DNA of 64,000 nucleotides from Akkermansiaceae bacterium (GCA_024233115.1 JACKQB010000001.1:186001-250000); one strand, 5' to 3'; positions 26,059-34,868 are shown, counted from the stretch's first letter. Notes: a model not told the origin generated them from the letters alone. Translations and numbers: made by a program.

Positions 26059-29000
26059 AATTCACCGAAGCCCAACTCGAATCAGCCATCATCGAGCTTC
26101 TCGGAGTCGAGGGCTATCCGCACGTATTGGGCGAGGCTCTGGGAGAACGTAGCTCCCGCTGCGTTTTATCTAAAAAGGATGGAGCGGGAGCTCCATCCCT
26201 CCCAGGAGTTCTCATCAAGGCCGACCTGCGCGCCTTCCTCTCCAAGCAATACGCGGCGGACCACATCACGCCGCAGGAAATCGAGGCGGTGATCAAGCAG
26301 CTCGAAGCCTACCCAGCTGCCGATCTTTACGAGAGCAACAAGGCGATCATGAAGCTGGTCTCGGATGGTTTTCTGCTGAAGCGGGAAGACCGCAGCCAGA
26401 AAGATCTGTATATTCAGTTGATCGATTACTCGGAGCTGGTGGCGTTTCGGGAACCGAGTTCCGGCGAGGTGCCGACCATCGTGGCGGAGGATGCTAGAGA
26501 ATATAACGCAGCGGGAGCTACGTTCTCCCAGAACATTTTTAAGATCGTCAACCAGCTGGAGATCATCGGCTACGAGAAGCGCATCCCGGACGGCATCCTC
26601 TACATCAACGGCCTGCCCTTGGTGGTGTTTGAATTCAAGAGCGCGATCCGCGAGGAGGCTACGATTCACGATGCCTACGTGCAACTCACCGTGCGCTACA
26701 AGCGCGACATCCCCGAGCTACTGAAATTTAACGCGCTCAGCGTGATTTCGGACGGAGTGAACAACAAAGTCGGCTCTCTTTTTGCCCCTTACGAATTTTT
26801 CTATGCATGGCGTAAGACGGACGGCAGCGACTTGATCGAGAAGGACGGCATCAACTCTCTTTATTCGATGATCCAAGGCTTGTTTCACCCAACGCGCCTA
26901 CTGGATGTCATTAGAAACTTTGTTTACTTCCCTGATACGTCGCGTCGAGAAGACAAAATAGTGTGCCGCTACCCGCAATACTATGCGGCGACGAAGCTGT
27001 ATCGGAACATCCTGCAGCACATGAAGCGTCCTGATGGCAAAGGGGGCGATGGCAAGGGCGGCACCTACTTCGGCGCGACGGGCTGCGGCAAGAGCTACAC
27101 CATGCTGTTTCTGGCGCGGCTGCTGATGAAGAGCGTGGATCTCTCCAGCCCGACGATTGTGCTGATCACCGACCGCACGGATCTGGACACTCAGCTGTCG
27201 GGAACCTTCACCAATGCCAAGGGCTACATCGGTGATGAGTCGGTCATCAGCGTGGAGAGCCGCGAACATCTGCGGGAGCTACTGAAGGGGCGCAACAGCG
27301 GCGGGGTATTTCTCACCACGATTCACAAGTTCACCGAGGATACGGAGCTACTAACGGAGCGCACCAATGTGATCTGTATCTCGGACGAGGCGCACCGCAG
27401 CCAGGTGAACCTGGATCAGAAGGTGTTTGTTGATGAAAAATCCGGCGAGGTAAAGAAGACCTTCGGCTTCGCCAAGTATCTGCACGACTCGCTGCCAAAC
27501 GCAACCTACGTCGGCTTCACCGGCACGCCGATCGATGCCACGCTGGATGTCTTTGGCGAGGTGGTGGACTCCTACACCATGACCGAATCGGTGGCCGACG
27601 AAATCACCGTGCCCATCGTTTACGAAGGCCGCGCCGCCAAGGTAATCCTCGACAACAGCAAGCTGGAGGAGATCGAGAAATACTACGACGAATGCGCCGA
27701 CGCCGGAGCGAGCGACTACGCGATCGAGCACAGCAAAAAGACAATGGCCAACATGGGCGCCATCCTCGGCGACCCGCAACGCATCGAGGCACTGGCGGCG
27801 GATTTCGTGGCGCACTACGAGAAACGCGTCGAAGAAGGCTCCACGGTGGCAGGCAAAGCGATCTTTGTCAGCAGCAGTCGCCAGATTGCTTATGATTTCT
27901 ACAAAGCGGTGATCGCGCTCCTGGGAGAACGTAGCTCCCGCTGCGTTGATTTTTTAAATAAAGATGGAGCAGGGTTCACCACCTCATTTGGCCTCCCTGA
28001 AGAATGGCACAAGGGAAACCTTCCTCATCGGGATAAAAAAGGACTCATCCAAGCCATCACCTTCCGCATGGCCGACAGCCTGCCTCAGAGTCTTCTCAAA
28101 GAAATAGAAGCCAAGCTAGCAAGTTTGCCCGATGACCAAAAGCGCCTGGAGCTCCGCAAACAATACCAGACGCAGCTCGATAAAGGCCACGGGTGTTGTG
28201 CTCTTGCGCATCGGAGTATGGCAGAGGTTATGTTGGATGCTCTCAAGTTCCACGATGGTGAGATGTATGATCTGTTAGCCTGGAGCATCATGCCGAACCA
28301 TGTGCATGTATTGATCAAAGCCAACGCGGACCTGCCTAGGATCGTTCAGTTGTGGAAGTCATTTACTGGCAAATGGGCACTTAAAAACAAGGCGAAGTTA
28401 GGTATCCCTGCGGGCACGAAACAATTTTGGCAAAGCGAGTATTGGGATCGGTTTATACGTAGCGAAGAGCATTTTAAAAATGCGGTGAGGTATATTCTTA
28501 ACAACCCTGGCAAGGCTGGATTTGGGGAGGGGTCGATCCCTGTCTGGTACACGGGGCATGCGTTGGTAGATAGGACGAAGCGGGAGCTTCATCCCTCCCA
28601 GATCAAGATGGTGATGACGCGAGGCAAGGACGACGAGAAGGCACTCTACGATCTGCTCGGCAACAAGGACGAGCGCAAGAAGTTCGACACCCAGTTCAAG
28701 AAGGCGGAATCCAATTTCAAGATCGCCATCGTGGTGGACATGTGGCTGACGGGCTTTGATGTGCCTTTTCTCGATACCATTTACATCGATAAGCCAGTGC
28801 AGCGACACAACCTGATCCAGACGATCTCGCGGGTGAACCGGAAGTTCGAGAACAAGCAGAAGGGCTTGGTCGTCGATTACATCGGCATCAAGAAGCAGAT
28901 GAATCTGGCGCTGGCGCACTACTCCAAGGCGGACAGCGGCAACATCGAAGAGATCGAGGCCTCGATCATCGTGGTGCGGGACCACCTCGACCTGCTGGCG

Positions 29001-29960
29001 CGGATTTTCCATCAGTTTGATACCAAGCCCTACTTCAGCGGCACCCCCGTAGAGCAGTTGCACTGCCTGAACCGGGCGGCGGAATACGTGCAGCTCACCG
29101 ACAAGATCGAGAAGCGGGTCATGTTCCTGGTGAAGCGCCTGAAAGCCGCCTACGACATCTGCAGCGGCAGCGATGTCTTCACCCAAACGGAGCGCGACCA
29201 CATCCACTTCTACCTGGCGGTGCGCTCCATCGTCGCCAAGCTGACCAAGGGCGAAGCACCCGACAGCGCCCAAATGAACGCCAAGGTGCGCGAGATGATC
29301 TCAGCGGCCCTGCAGAGCGATGGCATCGAGGAGATCTTCAAGCTCGGCGAAGACGGCGCGTCAGAGATCGATATCTTCGGCGACGACTACCTCAACAAGA
29401 TCGAGAAAATCAAACTACCCAATACCAAGATCAAGCTGCTGCAGCAACTGCTCAAGCGAGCCATCGAGAATTTCAAAAAGGTCAACAAAGTGAAGGCTTT
29501 GGATTTCACGAAACAGTTTCAAGCGCTAGTGAATAAATACAACGAGCGTAAGGAGAAGGACGTCCTGCGCAGTGAGGTTCTGGAGGGCTTTTCTGATCTG
29601 ATCACTGATGAACTTTTTCAGCTCATCGGGAAACTAAAGACCGAGATGAATTCCTTTTCGGATCTGGGCATCGATCTGGAAGAGAAATCCTTCTACGACA
29701 TCCTCAAAACCCTCGCGCACAAATACGATTTCGACTACCCCGAGGACAAACTGATCGCACTGGCGAAAGACGTGAAAACAGTGGTCGACGACAAAGCCAA
29801 ATACACCGACTGGAGCCAGCGCGCCGACATCAAGGCCGAGTTAAAGGTCGATCTGATCATGCTCCTGGCAAAGCACGGCTACCCGCCGGTGGATAAGGAC
29901 GAGGTTTACAAGGAGATCTTCGAGCAGGCGGAGAACTTTAAGAAGTATCAGACTCAGTGA
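26055..29960 (+). CDS. hsdR: Type I restriction subunit R, split by an in-frame REP-RAYT insertion
   Basis: A single open frame of 1301 codons. The start is the ATG at 26055; the upstream extension is the shadow of abiEii. HsdR parts seen: nuclease core PDGILYINGLPLVVFEFKS (about 180-198), Walker A GATGCGKSY (about 340), DEAH box SDEAHRSQ (about 442), motif III FTGTPIDATLD (about 489), then SSSRQIAYDFY. Residues 623-849 are foreign (REP plus Y1 transposase). HsdR then resumes with IKMVMTRGKDDEKALYDL, TGFDVPFLDTIYIDKP and TISRVNRKF, and the C-terminal HsdM-binding region. REP-like inserts are also at codons 29-51 and 151-159. The RAYT splits the second RecA domain, so activity is doubtful, yet no stop or frameshift is present. 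Confidence 0.93.
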   Translation: MKFTEAQLESAIIELLGVEGYPHVLGEALGERSSRCVLSKKDGAGAPSLPGVLIKADLRAFLSKQYAADHITPQEIEAVIKQLEAYPAADLYESNKAIMKLVSDGFLLKREDRSQKDLYIQLIDYSELVAFREPSSGEVPTIVAEDAREYNAAGATFSQNIFKIVNQLEIIGYEKRIPDGILYINGLPLVVFEFKSAIREEATIHDAYVQLTVRYKRDIPELLKFNALSVISDGVNNKVGSLFAPYEFFYAWRKTDGSDLIEKDGINSLYSMIQGLFHPTRLLDVIRNFVYFPDTSRREDKIVCRYPQYYAATKLYRNILQHMKRPDGKGGDGKGGTYFGATGCGKSYTMLFLARLLMKSVDLSSPTIVLITDRTDLDTQLSGTFTNAKGYIGDESVISVESREHLRELLKGRNSGGVFLTTIHKFTEDTELLTERTNVICISDEAHRSQVNLDQKVFVDEKSGEVKKTFGFAKYLHDSLPNATYVGFTGTPIDATLDVFGEVVDSYTMTESVADEITVPIVYEGRAAKVILDNSKLEEIEKYYDECADAGASDYAIEHSKKTMANMGAILGDPQRIEALAADFVAHYEKRVEEGSTVAGKAIFVSSSRQIAYDFYKAVIALLGERSSRCVDFLNKDGAGFTTSFGLPEEWHKGNLPHRDKKGLIQAITFRMADSLPQSLLKEIEAKLASLPDDQKRLELRKQYQTQLDKGHGCCALAHRSMAEVMLDALKFHDGEMYDLLAWSIMPNHVHVLIKANADLPRIVQLWKSFTGKWALKNKAKLGIPAGTKQFWQSEYWDRFIRSEEHFKNAVRYILNNPGKAGFGEGSIPVWYTGHALVDRTKRELHPSQIKMVMTRGKDDEKALYDLLGNKDERKKFDTQFKKAESNFKIAIVVDMWLTGFDVPFLDTIYIDKPVQRHNLIQTISRVNRKFENKQKGLVVDYIGIKKQMNLALAHYSKADSGNIEEIEASIIVVRDHLDLLARIFHQFDTKPYFSGTPVEQLHCLNRAAEYVQLTDKIEKRVMFLVKRLKAAYDICSGSDVFTQTERDHIHFYLAVRSIVAKLTKGEAPDSAQMNAKVREMISAALQSDGIEEIFKLGEDGASEIDIFGDDYLNKIEKIKLPNTKIKLLQQLLKRAIENFKKVNKVKALDFTKQFQALVNKYNERKEKDVLRSEVLEGFSDLITDELFQLIGKLKTEMNSFSDLGIDLEEKSFYDILKTLAHKYDFDYPEDKLIALAKDVKTVVDDKAKYTDWSQRADIKAELKVDLIMLLAKHGYPPVDKDEVYKEIFEQAENFKKYQTQ
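26139..26205. repeat. REP-like palindromic element 4, in hsdR codons 29-51
   Basis: CTGGGAG...CTCCCAG ends with internal AACGTAGC/GCTGCGTT and GGAGC/GCTCC hairpins. It sits exactly where the truncated hsdR copy 2 loses its match. Confidence 0.75.
26505..26531. repeat. Half REP-like element 5, in hsdR
   Basis: 27 bases (9 codons), the exact reverse complement of the left half of the element that begins at 27921. It is inserted in frame shortly before the nuclease core. Confidence 0.7.
27921..28601 (+). mobile_element. REP-flanked RAYT (Y1 HUH transposase) inserted in frame in hsdR
   Basis: 681 bases, exactly 227 codons, from CTGGGAG at 27921 to CTCCCAG at 28601. The left REP occupies about 27921-27972 and the right REP about 28572-28601. 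Between them lies a REP-associated tyrosine transposase: PEEWHKGNLPHRD, ITFRMADSLPQ, GHGCCAL, the HUH motif in WSIMPNHVHVLI (His749 and His751 of the fused frame), FWQSEYWDRFIRSEEHF and YILNNPGKAGF. Tyr796 or Tyr813 is the likely nucleophile. Both ends are REP sequences of the same type found singly in hsdM, hsdS and hsdR, so this transposase is the probable mobiliser of those elements. Confidence 0.88.
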
Positions 29961-30051
29961 AGAACATCGCTGAAATTGTCATGAGCCTCAAAGCCACTCT
30001 GGAAATATTCGAAGTGGAAGACGCTCTCAACTCTGATACTTAGGAACAGCA

Positions 30052-30396
30052 ATGCCCGAAGAAACATCCCCCAACGAAACCGACAAATCCCCGCCGGAAA
30101 GAACAGCCGGTTCGGGTGATGGAGATGAAACCAGGGAGCCCGGGGAAAATACGCTGGAGAACTGGTTCGCAGGAGTTGGTGCTGGCATGAAAGACATGTT
30201 CCAAAAGCTCATGGATCAGGTCCCTCCTGGGCAGCGTAAAAAAATCATCGCGCAAGTCCGCGCCCATGGCCCCGGGTCGGCAGCGGTCGCCGTCAATGCC
30301 GCAGCCATGAAGGCACGAAGTTTCAAAGTGAAGCTCGCGCTCAAAGGACTGGGGAAACTACTCCAGGTTCTCGATTCCAAAGTCCCCAAGAAGTGA
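30052..30396 (+). CDS. Small hypothetical protein
   Basis: A 114-residue protein with a polar, glutamate/proline-rich first third and a helical basic C-terminal part (FKVKLALKGLGKLLQVLDSKVPKK). No domain is recognised. It lies 91 bases after hsdR in the same direction. No signal peptide or membrane helix. Confidence 0.5.
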   Translation: MPEETSPNETDKSPPERTAGSGDGDETREPGENTLENWFAGVGAGMKDMFQKLMDQVPPGQRKKIIAQVRAHGPGSAAVAVNAAAMKARSFKVKLALKGLGKLLQVLDSKVPKK

Positions 30397-30498
30397 CTTT
30401 TTCATATGAAAATGGGGCAATAGAAAAAGGCAAAAGAGCCTGACATCAGCAACCACTGAGATATCCACGAGGAGTTCAGCCCGTCTGATGCGCATCTC

Positions 30499-30646
30499 TA
30501 GCATTCACCCTTTCTTTTTCAAGAAATCCACCACGTCCTTGATGCTGGGGATTTTGAGTTTGCCGGATTTGTCCTCGATGACGAAGACGACGCGTGAGGT
30601 GGTGCCGTGGGCGACGATGTTGGCGAGGTAGCGGCCGGGGGCGAGG
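30499..30646 (-). repeat. 148-bp direct repeat, copy A (displaced gene 3' end)
   Basis: Nearly identical (about three mismatches) to 35878-36025, which covers the 3' end and stop codon of the intact secreted-protein gene at 35884-36351. Copy A is an orphan C-terminal fragment (stop at 30505-30507) with no start. It is the only recognisable content of the 30397-30699 gap. The two copies bracket a 5.2-kb island. Confidence 0.85.
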
Positions 30647-30699
30647 CCAAAGTGTGACCTTTCAACACCGAACCCGCCATTTTGTTACCAATAGGCTTG

Positions 30700-32322
30700 C
30701 TAGAATGGCACTTCGCCATGCAGCTCTCTGATTTCCTCCTCATATCGATCTGCCTCTAGTTGTAGGGACTTGATTTCTTCCAGAATGGCTTCCCTCTGAG
30801 CTTCGATGGCCTGACCGACAACTGAGGGGTCTTCCTCGGCACTCTGGTAGAGTTCATAATCTGGGCTGGCTTTGAGTGCATCGAGTGCTTCGATTATCTG
30901 GAGTATGCTTGCCTGCAGGTGCTCATAGAGCGCACGGAGTTCTTCCAATCTCTTGGAATCATCCAGAGAGATGGCTATCCACCCCTGCTGAAGGATAAAG
31001 GCCTCAGGGTTGCCGGCTATGGTCTCGAGAAGATCAATATCACCTCGATCCCGGGCGTGGTTGATGGCTTGGGTAAGTTTCTCGTAGGTTTGTCTCTTTT
31101 CCGGATCGTTGTCGTATTTATCCGGGTGGAACATCCTGACGAGCTTCTTCCAAAGCGATTTCAGCCGTATGGTCTCTTCTTCTGTGAGCGCCTTCTTACC
31201 TTCGAGTTCCGATGATGTGGAGTCGTATTCATGATCCTTGGCCTTCTTTTCCTCACGATATTCATTCCCAGCTTCCTCGGCAGCGTCCTCGCCTTCAGAG
31301 AGTAGGCGCTCGATAAAGGCGGTCCGATACTGGATGAGGATTTTTAACCGGTCACGCTCCTGATAGATGGGGCGTAAGCTGGTGAAAAGCTGTGCGTTGA
31401 TTGAATCGACCTTGGATTTTTCCACGCCAAATTCAGCTTCCAGCCCAGCAAGCCGGTCCCGTGCTATTTCGATGAGTCTCTGGTAATGCTCTGCTTCCAA
31501 GTGCTGGTAGATGACCATTCCGCGCTCTGCATTTCCAAAATCTGATTGAAAATCCACATCCACATAGGTTTCATTCATAAAATCTCCCGATGCAAGTTGA
31601 TCGAGATACCAGCGGCCCATGCTCGCGCTTTTTGTGTTTGAAGAATTCGCCAGCCATTCCAGCCAGGACTTGATTGCAGGATCGTTCTGCGCTTCGTAGA
31701 ACGGTCGGCCTTTGAATTTACCGAAGGGTATGCGCGAAGGATGCCATTCTGCAGTAACATAAGCCTGTAGTTCCTCCCATGAGTCCAGACCTCGTTGGTG
31801 CGCGATTGGACGAAGTATATCGAACATGAGATCCGCTACTGTATCGACATCTCCCAGCGCGGTATGTGCGCCACGTTCAGGGAGTTTGAAATACTGCCTG
31901 AGGGTTTGTAGTTTGCAGTTACCCGCCGGAACCGGGTCAAGGAGCCTCTCAGTTAAGCGGTAGGCACAGAATCCCTTGTGACCTACTGGGGCAATGCCGA
32001 GCCGCTCCCACTCGGGGATAAGCACCTGATCCCAGTCATAGGAAAGATTGTAAGCTACGACCGGGCGACCGTCTACATATTCGGAGAAATCCCGGTAAAC
32101 GTCTTCTGGCGGGTCGCCGTCACGTTCCAGAATTTCTCGGGTGTAACCATTAACGCGTGATGCCTCGGGCGGGATCTCACATCCATGGTCAATCATGCGT
32201 CTGAAGGGCTCGCCCGTTTTCTCCCAGCCCTGCATTTTTTGAGCCGCTATCTCCACCGCATACACAGGCTTTTTGAAACCTGTTGTTTCCGTGTCGATTA
32301 GTATCCAGTTGGTGTTGTCCAT
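30700..32322 (-). CDS. DnaQ-type exonuclease / J-domain fusion protein
   Basis: A 540-residue protein. Residues 1-175 are a DEDDh 3'-5' exonuclease: ILIDTETTGF (Asp10, Glu12), NLSYDWDQVLI (second aspartate), and HTALGDVDTVADL (catalytic histidine and fourth aspartate). IPFGKFKGRPF (about 195-205) resembles the small exonuclease-associated DUF3820 module. A long coiled coil follows (about 280-370). A J-domain-like segment WKKLVRMFHPDKYDND has the HPD motif near residue 395, and a second helical region ends the protein. It starts three bases after the LRR gene, in an operon. A joined nuclease and Hsp70-cochaperone is unusual; function unknown. Confidence 0.8.
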   Translation of the reverse strand: MDNTNWILIDTETTGFKKPVYAVEIAAQKMQGWEKTGEPFRRMIDHGCEIPPEASRVNGYTREILERDGDPPEDVYRDFSEYVDGRPVVAYNLSYDWDQVLIPEWERLGIAPVGHKGFCAYRLTERLLDPVPAGNCKLQTLRQYFKLPERGAHTALGDVDTVADLMFDILRPIAHQRGLDSWEELQAYVTAEWHPSRIPFGKFKGRPFYEAQNDPAIKSWLEWLANSSNTKSASMGRWYLDQLASGDFMNETYVDVDFQSDFGNAERGMVIYQHLEAEHYQRLIEIARDRLAGLEAEFGVEKSKVDSINAQLFTSLRPIYQERDRLKILIQYRTAFIERLLSEGEDAAEEAGNEYREEKKAKDHEYDSTSSELEGKKALTEEETIRLKSLWKKLVRMFHPDKYDNDPEKRQTYEKLTQAINHARDRGDIDLLETIAGNPEAFILQQGWIAISLDDSKRLEELRALYEHLQASILQIIEALDALKASPDYELYQSAEEDPSVVGQAIEAQREAILEEIKSLQLEADRYEEEIRELHGEVPF

Positions 32323-32325
32323 GGT

Positions 32326-33789
32326 TTAGAAATTTTGATCGGGACTTTGAATGAGACGAGTTGTATCTGTGTCGTAATCAATGACAATTGGATAGTGAAG
32401 AGGTGTTATGTCTAGTTTTTGCAGTTTGTTGTTTTCACATTGAAGAACTTCCAACTGTGGCGCGTAGCTGAGGACGAGTTCGTTGAGTTCGTTGTCGTAA
32501 CAAGTGAGATGCCTCAGCTTAGGAACTGGTCTGAGGAGGAGTTCGCGGAGTTGGTTATTGTCACATTCAAGATATGTTAACTCAGGCACATAACTGAGGT
32601 TGAGTTTGCTGAGTTGGTTATTGTGACATTCAAGATATGTTAACTCAGGCACATAACTGAGGTTGAGTTTGCTGAGTTGGTTATTGTTACAAGCAAGATA
32701 TGTTAGCTTAGGCACGTAGCTGAGGTTGAGCTCACTAAGTGGGTTATCATTGCAACGAAGCGTCTCCAGCTTAGGAACTGGTCTGAGGTTGAGTTCATTG
32801 AGATGGCTATTGCTACAATCAAGATTTTTCAACTTAGGCACATGGCTGAGGTCGAGATTGCCGAGTTGATTGCCATGACAGGTAAGCTTTTCAAGGTCAG
32901 GAACCTGGCTGAGGTCAAGTTTGCAGAGTTGGTTGTGGAAACAATCAAGATTTTTCAACTTAGGCACATGGCTGAGGTTGAGCTCACTAAGTGGGTTATA
33001 TTCACAACGAAGCGTCTCCAGCTTAGGAACTGGTCTGAGGTTGAGTTCATTGAGATGGCTATCGCTACAATCAAGATATGTTAGCTTAGGCACGTAGCTG
33101 AGGTTGAGCTCACTAAGTGGGTTATCTTCGCAACGAAGCGTCTCCAGCTTAGGAACTGGTCTGAGGTAGAGTTCATTGAGATGGCTATTGCTACAATCAA
33201 GATTTTTCAACTTAGGCACATGGCTGAGGTCGAGATTGCCGAGTTGATTGCCATAACAGGTAAGCTTTTCAAGGTCAGGAACCTGGCTGAGGTCAAGTTT
33301 GCAGAGTTGGTTGTGGCTACAATCAAGCACCGATAATCTGGGTAAGGAGCTAATATCAAGCTCACTAAGGTCCATTCCGGTGATTATCAACTCGATAATA
33401 GCAAGACCTTCGATTGAAGGGAAGTCTTTGATTTGCCGAAGTGCATGACCCATCGAAGGGAAACCTGTTATTTGCGGAATAGAGCGATTCTCGATGTTAA
33501 TTTTTGTGAATTTTCCTGTCTCTATCTCCGCATCAAGGTGAAACAGAACCTCCTCGGGGCTTTTATTGCACTGCTCTGCCCAGTAGCAAACAAGCTGGTA
33601 ATCCGGGGTGCATAGTTCGTGCTCACCAATTCGGTGGAGCTTGCTGAGATCCTTGCTGGTCTTGATGTGAACCAAGGAACGACTTACCATCTCAGACAAA
33701 GCACGGGAGTCGTCGCCAACAGGCTTGGCTAAGAAGTTTCCTTTCAGGATCTGAAGTTCGTTGTTAGCGTCTTGTGGTTCCTCTGTCAT
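32326..33789 (-). CDS. Leucine-rich-repeat protein, 21-residue repeats
   Basis: A 487-residue protein without a signal peptide. Residues 1-150 are a non-repetitive head. From about 155 to 470 run about fifteen repeats of 21 residues of the form LxCxxNxLxxLxLSxVPxLxx, close to bacterial internalin/SDS22-like units. At the DNA level the 63-base units are nearly identical in blocks (for example 32570-32700 and 32800-33300), showing recent internal duplication. LRRs bind proteins; here the partner may be the exonuclease/J protein encoded three bases downstream. Cytoplasmic by lack of a signal. Confidence 0.85.
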   Translation of the reverse strand: MTEEPQDANNELQILKGNFLAKPVGDDSRALSEMVSRSLVHIKTSKDLSKLHRIGEHELCTPDYQLVCYWAEQCNKSPEEVLFHLDAEIETGKFTKINIENRSIPQITGFPSMGHALRQIKDFPSIEGLAIIELIITGMDLSELDISSLPRLSVLDCSHNQLCKLDLSQVPDLEKLTCYGNQLGNLDLSHVPKLKNLDCSNSHLNELYLRPVPKLETLRCEDNPLSELNLSYVPKLTYLDCSDSHLNELNLRPVPKLETLRCEYNPLSELNLSHVPKLKNLDCFHNQLCKLDLSQVPDLEKLTCHGNQLGNLDLSHVPKLKNLDCSNSHLNELNLRPVPKLETLRCNDNPLSELNLSYVPKLTYLACNNNQLSKLNLSYVPELTYLECHNNQLSKLNLSYVPELTYLECDNNQLRELLLRPVPKLRHLTCYDNELNELVLSYAPQLEVLQCENNKLQKLDITPLHYPIVIDYDTDTTRLIQSPDQNF

Positions 33790-34037
33790 GGTTATGTGAT
33801 TACTTCCCTAGCAGGGACGCTAGCAGCAACGCAGACCGCGGAAAAGTATAAAGTGGGGTTGTCACCTGCGCAACGGCAACTTAATCAACATCTTTCCGCA
33901 CAAAGCACTGGTTGGTTCAATGCAGTGGATTTGACAGGGTTGTTTTCTAACGAATAACAGGCGGCCTCTCAATTCTCCGCTTGACGGCCATAAAGGATCT
34001 CATTATCTTGCCACAGTAACTTGATTATATTGTATTC

Positions 34038-34454
34038 TTGGAAATATCCTCCATTATCCATCTTCACGGAGAGTTGAATTATCGAATAATTCGATCGGAG
34101 GAAGAATTCTATTCGATATTTACGCCCCCTTCAAATATGCAAGATTACTTCGATGAGATTGGTATTGAACGGGAATACCCCATAATCCTTCTGGGGAAAA
34201 TCTCAGTATCTCAGGGTCAGCAAGATCAAGGTATTGGAACAAGACTACTTAAAGATCTAGAGGAAATAGCTAGAGAAAAATCAGTGACTCTTATTTTCCT
34301 GAAGGTTGGTTGGCCATCTAATGAGAATAATAAAGAAGTTAGAACAAAAAACATGCACTTTTATAAGAAGTCGGGTTATGATATGGTGGAACCTGTAAAT
34401 AAGCGATCACCTTCCTACAAGTTGGCACCTTTTGCTTTCAAAGAAATGGCGTAA
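34038..34454 (+). CDS. GNAT-family N-acetyltransferase
   Basis: A 138-residue protein; the acetyl-CoA motif appears as ISVSQGQQDQGIGTRLLKDL (about residues 54-73), and NMHFYKKSGYDMV is the typical C-terminal GNAT segment. No ATG is available at the N-terminus; TTG at 34038 is the best start, with a stop 18 bases upstream in frame. The gene is strongly AT-rich compared with core genes, suggesting recent transfer. Substrate unknown. It is not adjacent to an obvious antitoxin, so a tRNA-acetylating toxin role is not supported. Confidence 0.7.
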   Translation: MEISSIIHLHGELNYRIIRSEEEFYSIFTPPSNMQDYFDEIGIEREYPIILLGKISVSQGQQDQGIGTRLLKDLEEIAREKSVTLIFLKVGWPSNENNKEVRTKNMHFYKKSGYDMVEPVNKRSPSYKLAPFAFKEMA

Positions 34455-34565
34455 TAGGCTGGCTGGAAATAATCAATAAAAATGGAAGCCGCGGTAGCCA
34501 ATCGCACACGGCGCCGGTTCTAATCTAACTGCAACACCAAACCCTCTGTCCAAGCTCGCCCCCCC

Positions 34566-34868
34566 GTGGAGTGGCTATGCTGGGACGATCCAAACATGAA
34601 GCCACTAGCACGAGTCGCAATCCCAGAATCATCGCCGCCGGAAGTCGTGGAGGCCATAAAAGAGTGCCTGACCAGGGCATACTCTTTTATCAAAATCGAA
34701 TATGAATTGAAGGAAGGTATTAACCATCCAATGGCACTCAGCTTTGATCCCAAAGGCGTCGGCTTGGGTAGCATCGCCGGTGACAAGGATGCGCCTTCTC
34801 GTGCCATGATTGAAGGGATTCACAGTGCTGCGAATCGAGCTTTCCGAGCGGCAACTCTAGAAGGGTGA
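34566..34868 (+). CDS. Small hypothetical protein
   Basis: About 100 residues from GTG 34566 (or 90 from ATG 34596). A helical segment PPEVVEAIKECLTRAYSFIKIEYEL and a C-terminal helix are visible. No family recognised. It lies in the island between the GNAT and DUF2971 genes. Confidence 0.4.
   Translation: MEWLCWDDPNMKPLARVAIPESSPPEVVEAIKECLTRAYSFIKIEYELKEGINHPMALSFDPKGVGLGSIAGDKDAPSRAMIEGIHSAANRAFRAATLEG

Noticed and set aside
29982..30044. 20-codon ORF after hsdR
   Set aside because: Too short, with no supporting signal.
32326..33789. CRISPR-like array suggested by regular repeats
   Set aside because: Units are 63 bases, contiguous and translate as leucine-rich repeats; no spacers.
34418..34440. 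Sigma-54-like TTGGCACCTTTTGC
   Set aside because: Spacing is one base short and it lies inside the end of the GNAT gene.
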